Below the pieces are notes generated by a model. The model saw only the letters and a program-made list of their open reading frames with translations. It was not told the origin of the DNA and did not search any database. A program made the translations under genes and the position numbers. From Acanthochlamys bracteata (taxonomy: Eukaryota > Streptophyta > Magnoliopsida > Pandanales > Velloziaceae), in assembly GCA_019914995.1 (NCBI GenBank), contig CM034139.1:3264461-3328460 (forward strand): DNA of 64,000 nucleotides, in the 5' to 3' direction. This document shows, piece after piece, positions 23,511 to 35,867 of this stretch. The stretch's first letter is position 1. Each line of letters opens with the position of its first letter.

Positions 23511-24754
23511 GTAATAAGTCAATTCTTCTCCTAACTGAAAAATAACTTAAATATAAGCCCTGAGTTGACGGTAAACAACTATTTTCTTTAGACTTTAGTG
23601 AGTTGAGATATTCATAAAATCACCCACTCTAACTTTTTAAAAATATTATTTTTTGAAAAAGTTTAAAATTAAAATATATTAAATTTAATTGTATATAAAA
23701 AATTAGAAAATTGTTACCCATAAATTTTCATGAATATTTATGTAAAATTAATATTTTATTTATGAATTAGTTATAAAAATTTATAAAGTAATATTCTAAT
23801 TTTTTATGTAAGAAAGTACGTAGAAGGAAAATTTATTATCTATAAAGAAAAATTTTAGTTATTTACTTATCAAATCTTTTTTTATCTAGATGCTATTTTT
23901 AGCTTATTTAAAAATAATTTTTTAAATCAAACCGTCAGTATAACCTAAATACTAATTTCAAAACAGATCTAAACTATTTATCTTATAAATAAATTATTTA
24001 TTAGAATAAGTTCTTAACTTTTAGCACGTGCAGATGCTCAAGCATATGTTATTCGTCAATCACTCAGAAAAACAAGGCAGAGTACCATATTCCTTGGACG
24101 ATCCTCCACCGATCTCGGAGTGCAGGTAAACAGATTTTCTACCATTCACTGTATCAAGGCGCATTATTCACCGCAAAAAATATACTAAAAATATAAAATA
24201 AAAAATTTATAGAAAAATTTGTAAAATCTTTTCCAAACGCCTCCTCGTAAGTGAGCTGGAGGAGACAGTGTTTTAAAACCCAACCCGGACCGGCCGGGTC
24301 AACCTGGAACTGGTTCTGGGTTGGGTGAGTAGCAGAACCCAATATGCAATAAATCCAGTAAAAATCGGGTCGACCCGTCCGGTTTTCGGGTCAAACCGGT
24401 GACCCGGTTGAACGGGTCAACCCGGTGTTATTAAAAAAAATGAAATTGAAACACTCGTCTGTCCGCTCTAAGCTCGATAGTTCCTTTTCATTTCTCATTT
24501 CCTGGCTCGGCACCGCGCGATCATTCCTTCTCGTTGATCTCTGCCACCGTCTCCTCTCAGGCACCATTGTTTTTCTTCTTCCCAGTTATCACTACCGCTC
24601 TGCTAAGAAACCTTCATTTTTCTCTTCACAGATAAGTCGGCATATTTTCTGTTCTTCATAGTCGATCGGAGTTCCTGCCGGCGATTTTTTTCTGTTGTTT
24701 TTTCTCCGGCCATCTTGTCGCTATTTCTCACTGCTCCAGCTTCTTTACTCCGAC

Positions 24755-27352
24755 ATGAATTCTGCTCCGGCTGAACCTTCCAATCCCGCTGCGAATTCTG
24801 CTTCAGCTCCAGCGGTGCCTCCAATTTCACAAAATCAAAATATTGCAAGGGGTAAAACCGATCCTGCTTGGAGCCACTGCAAAGAGTCAGACACTGCTGA
24901 AGGCCGAAACAAGAAGAAATTGATATGTAGTTACTGCTCAAGAACATTCGGCGGTGGTGGCATCAACAGAGTTAAGCAACACCTAGCTGGAGTGAAAGGA
25001 GAAGTTGGAGCTTGTAAGAATGTCCCTACAGATGTTCGTTATCAGATGAAGCTGAATATCGATGGCTATGTTTCAAAAAAAAGAAGACACCAAGAAATGC
25101 TAGATGAACAAAATCCATTCAGTCAACAGCAATTGCAATTGGAGGTGCAAGCATACAGCAGAGCTAGTGATTTTCAAGATGTTCCAGCTCATAAAAGTGC
25201 CACTACAGACAGTCACACAAGCAAAGGTAGCACTGCACATTCTGAAAGTGGAAGTAGAAAAGGTAAAGAGGTGATGGTTGATTCTTATTTCATGCCGAGA
25301 ACCATTCTCAATGCACAACCAACTCTTAAAAGTGTGATGCAGAGTAAGGAGGCAAAGGAAAGATGTGAAATTGCAATATGTAAATGGATGATTGATGCAT
25401 ACATACCTTTTCATGCTGTTAACTTTATTTTTTTTCAACCGATGATAGATGCTATTGCTAGCATGGGTGCAGGGTACAAAGATCCTAGCTATCATATTTT
25501 CAGAAATTTTTTATTGAAAAAGACTGTTGAGGAGACAAAGCGATACATTGAGAGCTTTCGTGATGAATGGAGAAAGACTTGGTGCACCATAATGGCTGAT
25601 GGATGGTCCGATCAAAATAGAAAAACACTTATCAATTTTTTAGTCTATTGCCCAGAAGGTACGGTTTTTCTCAAATCTGTAGATACTTCCGATGCTTCAA
25701 AAACTGCAGATATATTATATGGATTGCTTAGAGTAGTTTTATATGTGGGTGCCGAGAATATTGTTCACTTTGTGACTGACAATGCTGCTAACTATGTTGC
25801 TGTCGGTAAATTATTGGAGCAAGAGTTCAAAGGTTTGTTTTGGTCTCCTTGTGCTGCCCACTGTATTAACTTGATGTTTCAAGATATTTGTAAGCTGGAT
25901 GAAGTTAGCAACTTAGTAGTTCATGCATCTAGAATAACGAAGTATATCTATAATCATTGTTTTCCTTTATATTTGATGAGAAAATTTACATGTGGAAGGG
26001 AGATTCTTAGACCAGCGCCTACTCGCTTCGCAACTAACTTTATTGCACTACAAAGTATACTCTCACAGAAAGATGCATTGAGAGCTATGGTAACGTCCAA
26101 GGAATGGACAAGTTCAGCTTATGCTAGAGAAAGTAAAGGTAAGAAATTTGTCGATGATGTTTTAGCTCCAAGCTTTTGGACAGAATGTGCTATTATTGTA
26201 AAGCTTACTGCACCTTTAGTCCGCGTTCTTCGCCTTGTTGATAGTGATGACAGGCCATGTATGGGGTATTTATTTGAGTCTATTCATAGTGCCAAAACTG
26301 AAATGTTGAAGAGGTTCAAAAGGGATAGGGGCAGAGTTGAACAATATTTGAGCATTATTACTAACAGATGGGATAGACAGTTAAGTAGAGCTTTGCATGC
26401 AGCTGGATATTAGCTTAATCCTCGTTATCAATATGATAACTCTTCAACTGATAGGACGTCTCTCTCTGGACTTTTGGATGTTATAGAGAAATTTGCCTAT
26501 GGAGATTTTGATCTTATTGGTAAGTTAACTGGTGAGATGAAGTTTTTTAGAAACGCAGAAGGAGATTTTGGACGTGTTTCCGCTATAGCTAACCGTTTAT
26601 CTATGGCTCCAGGTAATGATTTAAATAGTTATTTGATTTTTATTTTTATGACGTATAGCTATATATATGTTTCGCATATGTAACAACTATCTTTTGTATT
26701 TTTTTCCTAACACTCTTGATCTATTTGTAGATGAATGGTGGTTATTATATGGAAATAGTGCTAAACATCTCCGAAAGTTGGCAATTCGTGTTTTAAGCCA
26801 AACATGCAGTGCGTCAGGTTGTGAGAGGAATTGGAGTATTTTCGAGCATATCCATTCCAAGAAAAGAAATAGATTGGAGCATCAACGGCTTAATGATCTT
26901 GTATATGTTCACTGTAATTTGAGGTTGAGACAAAGGTAATAGATATTAATTTACTTTATTTTCTAATTCATAATTGTGTTTCTATATACTTCTTTTGAGT
27001 TTTGATAAATTATTTATATATCTGTTAGGAATTACTTCAAAGGTCAAAACTATGATCCTATTGATGTTGAAGGATTTGGTGATAACGATGATTGGATATC
27101 TATGGATGAACCCTCCACATTAACTAATGAAGAGTTAGAGGCATTTTATAAAGAAATGGAGGCATGCTCAATTCAAGATAAACCGAACGATGGTAACTTT
27201 GTCTTCTGTTTTTTTTTTTTTTTTCTAACTAGCATTGTTAGATTGTGAATTTAAGAATTGATTTTTAAAAATATAATGGTTTATGCTTTATAGATACCGA
27301 GAATTTTGAAGACCTTGAGCCTGATGATGATGATGAAGATGGAGATGATTAA
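24755..27352 (+). pseudogene. hAT transposase (BED finger, DUF659, dimerisation), one nonsense codon
   Basis: hAT transposases bind element ends and excise by a DDE-type reaction. Four exons (24755-26612, 26731-26935, 27029-27192, 27294-27352) join in phase with GT-AG signals to 762 codons. The BED zinc finger is C58, C61, H76, C87. A DUF659-type region follows, with the typical DGWSDQNRKTLINFLVYCP stretch, then VTDNAANYVAVGK and CAAHCINL. The C-terminal dimerisation block has CSASGCERNWSIFEHIHSKK. It ends in an acidic tail. The only visible lesion is TAG at codon 553 (26411-26413) in LHAAGY*LNPRYQYD, where homologues have a hydrophobic residue. Starting at an in-frame ATG at 24695 is possible, but MNSAPAE is preferred as it sits nearer the conserved domain. 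Confidence 0.93.
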
Positions 27353-27719
27353 TCTCACTATGATGACCAGATATCTAAATGCTGTTGTTTAACACTTAAT
27401 TTTGAAAAATTGTAGAAGTTATTGTTGTTGTTTAACACTTATAGCATGCATTATAGCATGCTTTTATGTTGTGCATTTGTGTTTGTGTTATTGTTGTGTT
27501 TCTGTTTTGTTTGGTTTGAATCATTTAATGGTTTAAATTTTATTTAGTTCTTTTGTATTTGGTGAAATGGTATTTAAAGTTGCTGCAGAGATAAGCATTT
27601 ATATGGGGATTCAAATCAAATTATGGACTTGTAGGACAGTAGAAGATTCAAATTATGACTGGTAAGTATGTGGTTTTGAATCATCTGTTTTGTTGGAGGA
27701 GTTGGAGTGCTTTCTAGGA

Positions 27720-27920
27720 CTGCTTACTATTTTTGCATTATGCAGGAGTGCAAGCTTTAGGTCTGCTTGCTGTTTTTGTATTGTGCAGGATACGCAAGCT
27801 TTAGGACTGCTTGCTGTTGTAGACTTGATATATCTGCTTGACCATGGCCATCAGTAAGGTACATAATGTATAATATGTGATGGCTAGTGAGACATGATAT
27901 ATCTGCCTGACCACGGCTAT
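27720..27920. repeat. Short local repeats downstream of the hAT transposase
   Basis: GCAAGCTTTAGG-CTGCTTGCTGT blocks occur twice (about 27750 and 27795), and GATATATCTGC(T/C)TGACCA(T/C)GGC occurs twice (about 27828 and 27895). They probably arose by slippage within the element. No coding role is seen. Confidence 0.6.
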
Positions 27921-28195
27921 CTGTATTCAATTTTATTGTTTTTCATAGTCAATTAATTGGTATGTACTATGATGTTTATTGCGGTTTAGTCTTTGCAATA
28001 CAACTTCGATTTGATTTTTATCGAGCCATTTACAATCTTGGGACAATCTTGGTGGGTCTATATCCTGAATTGGTTTGAAGTTTCTTGATCTTTTCTCAAA
28101 GTTCTCACATACACGTACATGTGTGATGTGAGCTTCTTTCTTTCAATTTTAGACAATATTTTTGAATAATTTAATTACACTTGTGACATGTTGCG

Positions 28196-29420
28196 ATGCG
28201 GTTTGTGAAAGACACACTTAGATCGGCTAGACCAAAGAGTGCGAAAGAAGTCTCTCCCGATGAGTCAGATGTGATCTGCAATCTATATTGCATTTGCTCA
28301 TGCTTTAAAACCAAGTTATTCGGTATGCAAACTGTTAATGTGATTGTCTTTGCCTTCTCCAATCTTATGTATCAACTTTTCTCTTAGTGGAATGAAGGCT
28401 TAAATTCTTTATTTGTGTTTAACATAGACTTTATCTGCAGTTTTCTTGAACACGTTTTGTAATATAATCCATGCAGGTTTTATCGCAGGTCTTTTCGTGC
28501 TAGTTCAATCTATGGTTAGTTCAACATCCTTGCATTATATTCTTATATGTTGTTTTAATATGTTTCTAGTCTTCCTATCATTACATATGTTTGCTTTACT
28601 GTGGTTCTTTCTAATAGACATGGTTTGAAAATATGGACCAGCATATAAAAACGTTGCAGTTATTTTTTTTATAAAACATTAAGCTATACTAGATGATAAA
28701 GATGAAGAAGGATCTCTCTTCTAATTATAATTTTGTAACCATAGTGCTTATCATGACCATTATGATTCATTGCATTGGATGTGTTCATTTAAGAACAAAT
28801 GAGAACGTGGATTTTGCTACCTTCTGATGGAATCCTCCTTGTAGCTCCCTTTACCCTACCTGAAAGTTGGATACTTGATCTGCAAAGACCTGCTGAAAAT
28901 CAATTGCACCACATTCTGATTGGGGAAGATCCCAATTCATTTTGAACCATGAGGGACTCCAACAGGTTTGGCTACTCTGATTTCAATAACTTTTGTAATG
29001 TATTTGTGAAGCTTGATGATACTTGCATGTAGCGTATACATTGCAAGGTCTACATGCTTTGAGATTGTTTAGATGGTGGTTTTTCTATTCTTACAATCTG
29101 ATTTCTCTCTGCACATGTCTGCTTACTGCTGCACCTCGAAAATAACACCTTCTAACGTCATAGATATATATTTGCTATTATGTCAGTCATACCTGAAAAG
29201 AACTCACAGTTTGTTGTGGTGTTTACAGTGTGAATGGTTTTTTTCTCAAGTAAGTAAAGGTGACAAGAAACTAACAGAAAGCCCTTCTGGCAGGCTAAGA
29301 GGATCTGGGAGCATTAGTAAATCACTAATTAAGGTTGATGTCTGCTTACTTTCTGGGATTACTACTGATGCAGATCACTGGAGCTTGGAGGTTTCAGATT
29401 ATGGCAATTGCAGGTAAGGC
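28196..29420 (+). pseudogene. Unidentified exon-like fragments inside the hAT element
   Basis: Three stretches look like former exons. Near 28196-28320 the frame gives VKDTLRSARPKSAKEVSPDE, followed by a GTATGC donor. Near 28801-28945 it gives TWILLPSDGILLVAPFTLPE. At 29230-29413 an exon bounded by TTTACAG and AG|GTAAGG encodes GSGSISKSLIKVDVCLLSGI, then TTDADHWSLEVSDYG. I cannot name the source gene or genes. The codon-like composition and the splice signals suggest captured host sequence, but this is an inference. Confidence 0.4.
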
Positions 29421-29629
29421 TTTTGATCTTCTTAGAAAACTTGAAAAATAGTTTCAAAGACATTATGAATTAAATTCAGTCAATGTTAAATCTTCTTGCT
29501 ATAATGTTCCTTATAATATAGATGTGTGATTTATTTTGGATAGTTTACTTTTCAAAGATGGGAGTGCTTGCTTTCTGTATGGCTTGGAGTGTTAATTCTG
29601 CGTGCTTATGTAGACTGTCAGTAAATTGA

Positions 29630-29800
29630 TGTAGTTGCTGTTGCTGCCAGTAATTTGAAATTTATAATTTGCTTGCTGGGCTTTGTCATTTGTAATTTCC
29701 TTGCTGTTGTAGTTGTAGTTGTTTGCTTGTTGCTGTGTGCTTATTTTGCTTGCCTGTTGCTGTTATAGTTGTTTGCTTGCTGCTTGTTTTTAGGAGTATT
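29630..29800. repeat. TTG/GCT-rich simple repeat
   Basis: Runs of TTGCTGTTG, TAGTTGTTTGCTTGCTGCTTG and similar phrases recur over about 150 bp in the captured part of the hAT element. They look like slippage products. Confidence 0.6.
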
Positions 29801-30230
29801 TTAGAATGGTATTCAATCATGTGTCTATTGATCGTTGCCTGACTTTCAAAGATGGTACTGTACTTTATCAATGCAGTTTATGTTTGTAAGAACTATTTCA
29901 TGTTGTTTTAATAGCTCAATTATAGATTGAGCATGCCTTGTGGTCGGGTTACCTATCATTTTACGAGGACGTCTATATACATTGTGTCTCTAAATTTAAT
30001 GAAAAATTCACAGCTAGAACGTGCTGATGCACTATTATATCAACCACACTGCCTTTATTGTGTGCTTGAATTACTACAGGGCTTATATTTTCAGATTATG
30101 GTTCATCTCATCTTTTTCTTACCCATCAGTCATGCTAGTTTTCTTCATGAAAATGTTAATTCTCATAGACTCATGCTATAATCTTTAAATGCTTCAGATG
30201 ACTTAGATTTTGGGTTTTCTTTTTCTGCAG

Positions 30231-30620
30231 AATTTGTGCAACTTATCAGGGTTGACCCTGATAAGTTGAAGCCTGGAGATCTTGTTGGTGTAAACAAGGA
30301 TAGCTATTTAATATTGGATACTTTTCCATCTGAATATGACTGAAGAGTGGAGGCTATGGAAGTAGATGAGAAGCCAACAGAGAATTACAACGACATTGGT
30401 GGTCTTGAGAAGCAGGTAACTTTCCATTGCATTGGTTAAGTTAATATAGGTCAGTGCTCCATAAGCATAAACATTTTTTTGGATACTTTATAATTATGAG
30501 TACATCTTTGTTAAATCTACAAAAATATAAACATGTTACAGGGTACTTTTTATGGCTCATGCTTGTGCTGCACAGACAAATGCAACTTTTCTGAAGCTTG
30601 CAGGACCACAACTTGTACAG
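30231..30620 (+). pseudogene. Captured fragment of RPT5 (26S proteasome ATPase)
   Basis: RPT5 is an AAA ATPase of the proteasome base. Exon A (30231-30415) reads [20 protein letters not shown], then [24 protein letters not shown] and [11 protein letters not shown], with a TTTCTGCAG acceptor and an AGCAG|GTAAC donor. Exon B (about 30541-30620) reads [20 protein letters not shown] and LVQ, again followed by a donor. An in-frame TGA at 30341 (where RPT5 has Ser) and an extra T near 30549 break it. The segment between the exons (covering the P-loop) is missing. Retained introns show that genomic DNA, not cDNA, was captured. Confidence 0.9.
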
Positions 30621-30824
30621 GTTAGAAATCCAGATGTACATGTTTATAGTGAAAAAATATTGACATAGCTGAGTGGTAAACTACTAGGCATCTTCAACTT
30701 CTACAACAAGTTTTGTTGACTGCCTTTGTATGCATCTATTGAGAATAATGCCATCTATGTTTGACTAGTATGCTTTGAATTTTTGTAGAGTTTTTTTGTA
30801 GCAGGCTTCACTTGCTGATATGTA

Positions 30825-31012
30825 TGGGAAAAAGATGCAACTTCAGTAGCTTAGAAGCATGCATATAAAGACTATGCAAGTTCAGCAGATAGTTGAAGGA
30901 CCTTCAAATGCAAGGGGGAAAGATGCAACTTCAGTAGCTTAGAAGTATGCATATAAAGAATTAAAGACTTTGCAAGTTCAGCAGATAGTTGAAGGACCTT
31001 CAAATGCAAGGA
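30825..31012. repeat. Tandem duplication, about 90-98 bp unit
   Basis: GGGAAAGATGCAACTTCAGT (first copy has AAAAAG), CATGCATATAAAGA, TGCAAGTTCAGCAGATAGTT and GAAGGACCTTCAAATGCAAG occur twice in order (30825-30914 and 30915-31012). The copies differ by a few bases and one short insertion, so the duplication is recent. It lies near the right end of the hAT element. Confidence 0.9.
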
Positions 31013-31276
31013 ACTTCATTTGTAATTCAAAACATAACATATACTTTATCTGTCAACATATTTAATAGTTGAACTTCATGAAATTTTAAATTTTATCTGT
31101 AAACAGTAGACAATATGTAAGACATACATAATATCTAATTATTTATATATCAATATATATTTTTTATAAACCCGATTAACCCAGTAGGTTAACCCAGTGA
31201 TCCGCTGGTTTAACCGGTGACTCGGTAACTTTTTCGGATCAATGATCGGGTTGGGTTTTAAAACACTGGGAGGAGG

Positions 31277-31900
31277 TAGTAAAAGGAATCAGAATTCGTA
31301 TAGGCGGCAGATTATTAACTGCCTGATTAAAGTTCCGTTCTCATCCGACGGTTGTACAGGCAGAGGACGGACAGCTTTTCAGTAGTACATTGGACACTAG
31401 TCTTTAATTAACCTACAAAGAATATTTTGCAGTACCAGCCAACCATTTTACAGTTTAATAAATTCGTACTCTTTTAGTTAGTCTCTTATAAATTTTCTTA
31501 TTTCTAATGGGATCATATATTAGAAAGCAATTTTTTTTTTAAATTTTAAAAATTCTAATATAGTTTGTTATTTATCTATGAGACTCGTGTAAGTATATTA
31601 GTTCTAAAAATTACAAAAACATGCTTTAATTTCTTAAGTGAACCAATGTGAGTGCATACTTTTCGATTTACTATCGAATTCGTTAACTACTATTTAAATG
31701 TAATGAATTATTTTAAAATAATATATGATAATCAGAAAATCTTCAAATTTAAATGTTTAATAATTGCCAAAAAAACAATATGTTACGAGGTTATCACAAT
31801 CACATACTTTGTAGTCTGGTTATGCAAAATAGAAAATAGGAAAGAAATAAAAAGTTCTTGGCACCTTTTCAAAAAAAAAAGCAGTTGAGTGGAGTAGAAA
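31277..31900. other. Intergenic, upstream of pyrophosphatase gene
   Basis: AT-rich DNA with no gene seen. It probably contains the promoter of the downstream pyrophosphatase gene; no clear TATA box position could be fixed. Confidence 0.4.
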
Positions 31901-31974
31901 GAAAGAAAAATCTTTTCTCTTGCTCTGCTGCGTCCACAAACAGAGTTTCTCTCTCTCTCTACAGAAACTCTACA

Positions 31975-32647
31975 GTAAGAAATTCGTTTGATTTTTTCAG
32001 GTTTTCGAGGTTTCCAATTTTTTATTTGCTTTTAGTGGTTTTAGTTGGTTTCTAGAGAAGTTTAGAATGTCATAGCTTTATTTTTAGCATATTTTGATTC
32101 TGCAAATTTTTTCCATTACTTTTGGATTTGTTTGTAGGATTCCTGATTTATTTTGCTCGATTTTGGTCATTTACGATCTATGTATGGTTTGATGAAGTTC
32201 TGTTGATCGGTTTTCTCCCCCTCAGGTTTTAATGGATTTTTAACATTTTGTCTTCTCCTAGAAAATGCCTACGATCTGTTCTCCATTTTCTTGTCGATCG
32301 TCACTCTGTGAAACTGTAGAGAATTTTTTTCTTATTGTTTCGGAAATTGTTTTTGCAAGCAATGGAAATCTCTTGGTTGTTGTTGGCTCCGCTTACATTT
32401 TGTAAGCAACAGAATCAATGCTCTTAACAATTAAAAAGCAATGGAAGCAATAGAATGAAATGTTTAATATGTTGGCTCTGATCTTCTTGCGAATTCCTTT
32501 CGAATTTTCATGTTCTATGGACGTGTTTGGATAGCTTTATCTGTTGGCATTAATATTTATGTAAGATTATTTTGATTGGCAAGTTTACAATTTGGAAATG
32601 CATCATGATTGTATTTGTTTACTTCCACTTCATTTTTTTGGATGTAG
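31975..32647 (+). other. Predicted 5'UTR intron of the pyrophosphatase gene
   Basis: The leader is CTCTCTCTACAGAAACTCTACA with a GTAAGAA donor at about 31975, and the acceptor is TTTTTTGGATGTAG just before AAAATGG at 32651. Leader introns of this kind often raise expression in plants. This is inferred from signals only. Confidence 0.7.
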
Positions 32648-32650
32648 AAA

Positions 32651-35600
32651 ATGGATTCTGGATCTCACCGAAAGATAAAGACAAATTTGCCTAATGTTGT
32701 CCTCAACGAGCGAATCGTTTCATCTATGTCAAAAAGGAGTGTTGCTGCTCACCCATGGCATGATTTAGAAATAGGTAAGCCAATTGCTTGGTTGTCAACC
32801 TGGCTGGTGTCATTTCAACTTAGTTCATGAATCTGCTGGAGACTTTTGTATAATTATAGTTATATGCTTTAATGACATTTGATCGCGTTGATTCAGGACC
32901 TGGTGCACCTGCAGTTTTCAATTGCGTAAGTCCACTACCTGTTCTTATATTTAGGATTTGTATGGCATAGGTGGTGAGTACCACCAATCATCTATTAATT
33001 TGCATAACTGTTTCTTCTTTGTCTCTGTCGAGTTGTAATGTGCCCAAGAAAAAGTGTATGTTCATATTTTGCCCATTGTAGTCTTGTTGTAAATCACCCT
33101 CCTATTCAGTTTAGCAAGTGTAAGTGAGAAGTATGCACGTCATCCACTACTAGGAGGTGGTAGGAAATTATTTTTTGTGATTGTTGAAAGGATGTCTTGG
33201 TTTCCCGTTTTACACCTGTGACTGTTCATGCTTTTACACCTTTGCTGCCTCATTTGTGCACCATCTTCGTTGCATATGCATCTCTGCAATTGGAATTTTA
33301 CTCTGTTGTGACCTTGAGCTGTAAGGTCTATGATTTCTTTTTTTCCATTCCACTATGGTTTGTGAATTTGAAGTGGATTTCTTGGTTCTTATAGGATGGG
33401 GTATGGTGCGACTTTTCTCCCTACTATGATTTTGATAGCCTATCGAACAAAAAATAAAAGTTGGAAGTTAATTGATAGGCTTTAGAATTTGATTAATATG
33501 AAGCTGGCATGCCAGGCACTATTCATATGATAATCTTGCTGTATTTTGACTTATACTGTCACAAGAGAAATCCACCCTTTATTAATGTTATTGCTAGAGT
33601 GATACTTGTCCATAGACTTGTCACGAGATATTGATTTGTAATGAGGGAATAATTTGACATTGTATTCCTATTCTACCCACCAGCAATTACTTCTGGAATT
33701 TATCTACAGAACCTATAATATTTATTTTGTGCAAATTTGCACTAAATGAATATCTTACAGGAGTAGCTTATTATGATATCATCAGCAAGCTAGTCTTGGA
33801 AACCTATTAGTTCATAAGTCTTAAAGGTACTCCCTTTTTGTAAATTAGGTTTGTTGTATTGTCGTATGAAACTGATAACTTAAGAACTCGTGAGATGTTT
33901 TTTAATTGTCAATGGACTATTCTACACAGGTTTTGCATTAATTAACTAAACAGAATAGATCAGTTGTTTTTGTTAGCCGGAAACTCATTGTTACATTAAT
34001 TTGATTAATTTTGTGGATTTGACCAGGTTGTTGAAATTAGCAAGGGAAGCAAAGTCAAGTATGAGCTGGACAAGGATACTGGTCTTATTAAGGTATGATG
34101 ACCTGATCTTGTTTCTTTTATATCTCTATTAAGTTTGTTTGCTTCCCTGGCCATCGACTTATGAAACTCCTTGGTGTATGTGACAACATCCTTAAATTTA
34201 TTATGATGTTAGCATTACTCTTTGGATATATCTTGAGAAATCAAAATTTGTCACCCTGTGAAAGTACAATTGATTCCTGTGTTCAGAATTCATTACCCCT
34301 GAACTGAACATCCATCTAAGTTTGCTAATCGGCTAAGAAGCATTAACTATGGCTGCTATTGTACATTACAGCAAGCATAATTTCATTAGTCCTAGCTCCT
34401 ATGTTTCAGTAAATTTCTTGAGTCATGTTCAGGATGAATGCTAACTGAAAGATAATTATGTAAAATAATCATTGTGAGGCCTACTATACATGTGTGGACC
34501 TATCGATGTTCACTAGAAATGCATGCTATTAGGCCGACAAACTTGGGGACCTTTAAATATTCCTACAAAGGTCTGGATCTTTCTGAACATATTCAAAATG
34601 CAAATGTTTGTTTCTCCAGGATTCTAGGAAGTTGGGAGAACGATTGGGTCATAGGGTTTCTATTGAAGTATCTTTTGGCTTCCCATTTTTGTTTTTTATT
34701 TTGAAGTTGGTAATGGTTGTATACCTGATACGTCTGTGAAATTACTGTTCCTTATAAAACTTGCTAACTAAGTATTCCTTTGTCAAAGTAAACTTTAGAA
34801 TTGGCACATTGAAAAATCCAGGTTGATTGTGTCCTTTACTCCTCTGTTGTGTATCCACACAACTATGGCTTTATTCCACGCACTATCTGTGAAGACAGTG
34901 ATCCTATGGATGTGTTGGTACTGATGCAGGTAACTCTAATTTCCCTTAAATTTCTTTCGACTTCAAAATTTTCAGTTTTTCCTTGAATCATATACCAATG
35001 TTAAGTTTTTTGAGATTCTCACTTGGTTACAGGAGCCTGTTTTACCTGGTAGCTTTTTACGTGCCCGTGCAATTGGTCTGATGCCAATGATTGACCAGGT
35101 ACTCTATGTTTTGAAATTTAGGGCTTTTACATGAGTGTTTACTGGATAAAGTCACATTACTTTTTATTCTAGTTCTGATGCTTGTGCAAGGAGTTTATAC
35201 TTTGAATATTCTTTTAGGGTGAGAAAGATGATAAGATAATAGCTGTTTGTGCTGATGATCCTGAGTTCCGCCATTACAAGGACATAAAGGATCTTGCTCC
35301 TCACCGTCTAGCAGAAATTCGCCGTTTCTTTGAAGACTGTATCCAGTATTTCATAGCATCTGACATAAACTATTTAGTTATGGTCTCGTTTTTTTCCCAA
35401 TCCTTAAAATGTTCCTCCTGTCATAATTATTTTAATTAGTTGTTGCCTTCATGTGCACTTGTGAAAAGTATACTCTTTCATGTAGTTTTGATAGTTTTCT
35501 GGGATTTCTGTAGAGCAGAGCTTGAGAATATTCCTACATTTTACGCTTACTCTTCATGCAGCATGAAGAAGCTGTGTTAGTTCACTTACTCTGTTTTAAG

Positions 35601-35867
35601 CCTTGACTATGCAATTATAGACAAGAAGAACGAGAACAAAGAGGTTGCAGTAAATGAATTCCTTCCAGCTGAAGATGCTGTCAAAGCCATTGAGTACTCT
35701 ATGTGAGTGCAGCCTCCATTTTAGTTGACACATTAGTGTAATGGCTAATATTTGTTTCAAATCTTTTGTTGTGCTGATGGGTCTATAACCTGCTATTCGC
35801 AATTTGCGGTTTTTCCAAATGCAGGGATCTCTATGCTGCATACATTGTTGAGAGCTTGAGGAAGTAA
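32651..35867 (+). CDS. PPA: Soluble inorganic pyrophosphatase, group F type
   Basis: This enzyme hydrolyses pyrophosphate to two phosphates in the cytosol, pulling biosynthetic reactions forward. The eight coding exons are 32651-32774, 32897-32925, 34027-34092, 34822-34929, 35033-35098, 35218-35338, 35621-35702 and 35825-35867 (639 nt, 212 aa), all with GT-AG signals and matching phases. The signature D98-S-D-P-M-D103 binds the catalytic metals. The [20 protein letters not shown] region, YELDK and [11 protein letters not shown] blocks match Arabidopsis PPA proteins throughout. The N-terminus lacks a plastid-type extension, so a cytosolic location is likely. Exon 2 is only 29 nt. A 5'UTR intron is predicted (31975-32647). 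I do not distinguish among PPA1-PPA5. Confidence 0.97.

Larger units (their letters stand above)
24266..31268 (+). mobile_element. Complete 7.0-kb hAT transposon with captured host exons
   Basis: The terminal inverted repeats are perfect over 22 bp (24266-24287 and 31247-31268), beginning CAGTGTTTTAAAACCCAACC. The 8-bp flanks GGAGGAGA (24258-24265) and GGAGGAGG (31269-31276) match at 7 of 8, giving the hAT-type duplication. Subterminal regions hold many CCGGTT/AACCGG/GACCCG motifs, the likely transposase binding sites. The element carries one transposase gene on the plus strand (24755-27352). Further on, about 3.8 kb contains spliced fragments of at least one host gene (RPT5) and several other exon-like stretches. 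The 22-bp identical ends argue for fairly recent activity. Confidence 0.95.

Noticed and set aside
25100..25495. 131-codon minus-strand frame opposite the hAT transposase
   Set aside because: It is a shadow of the transposase exon on the other strand.
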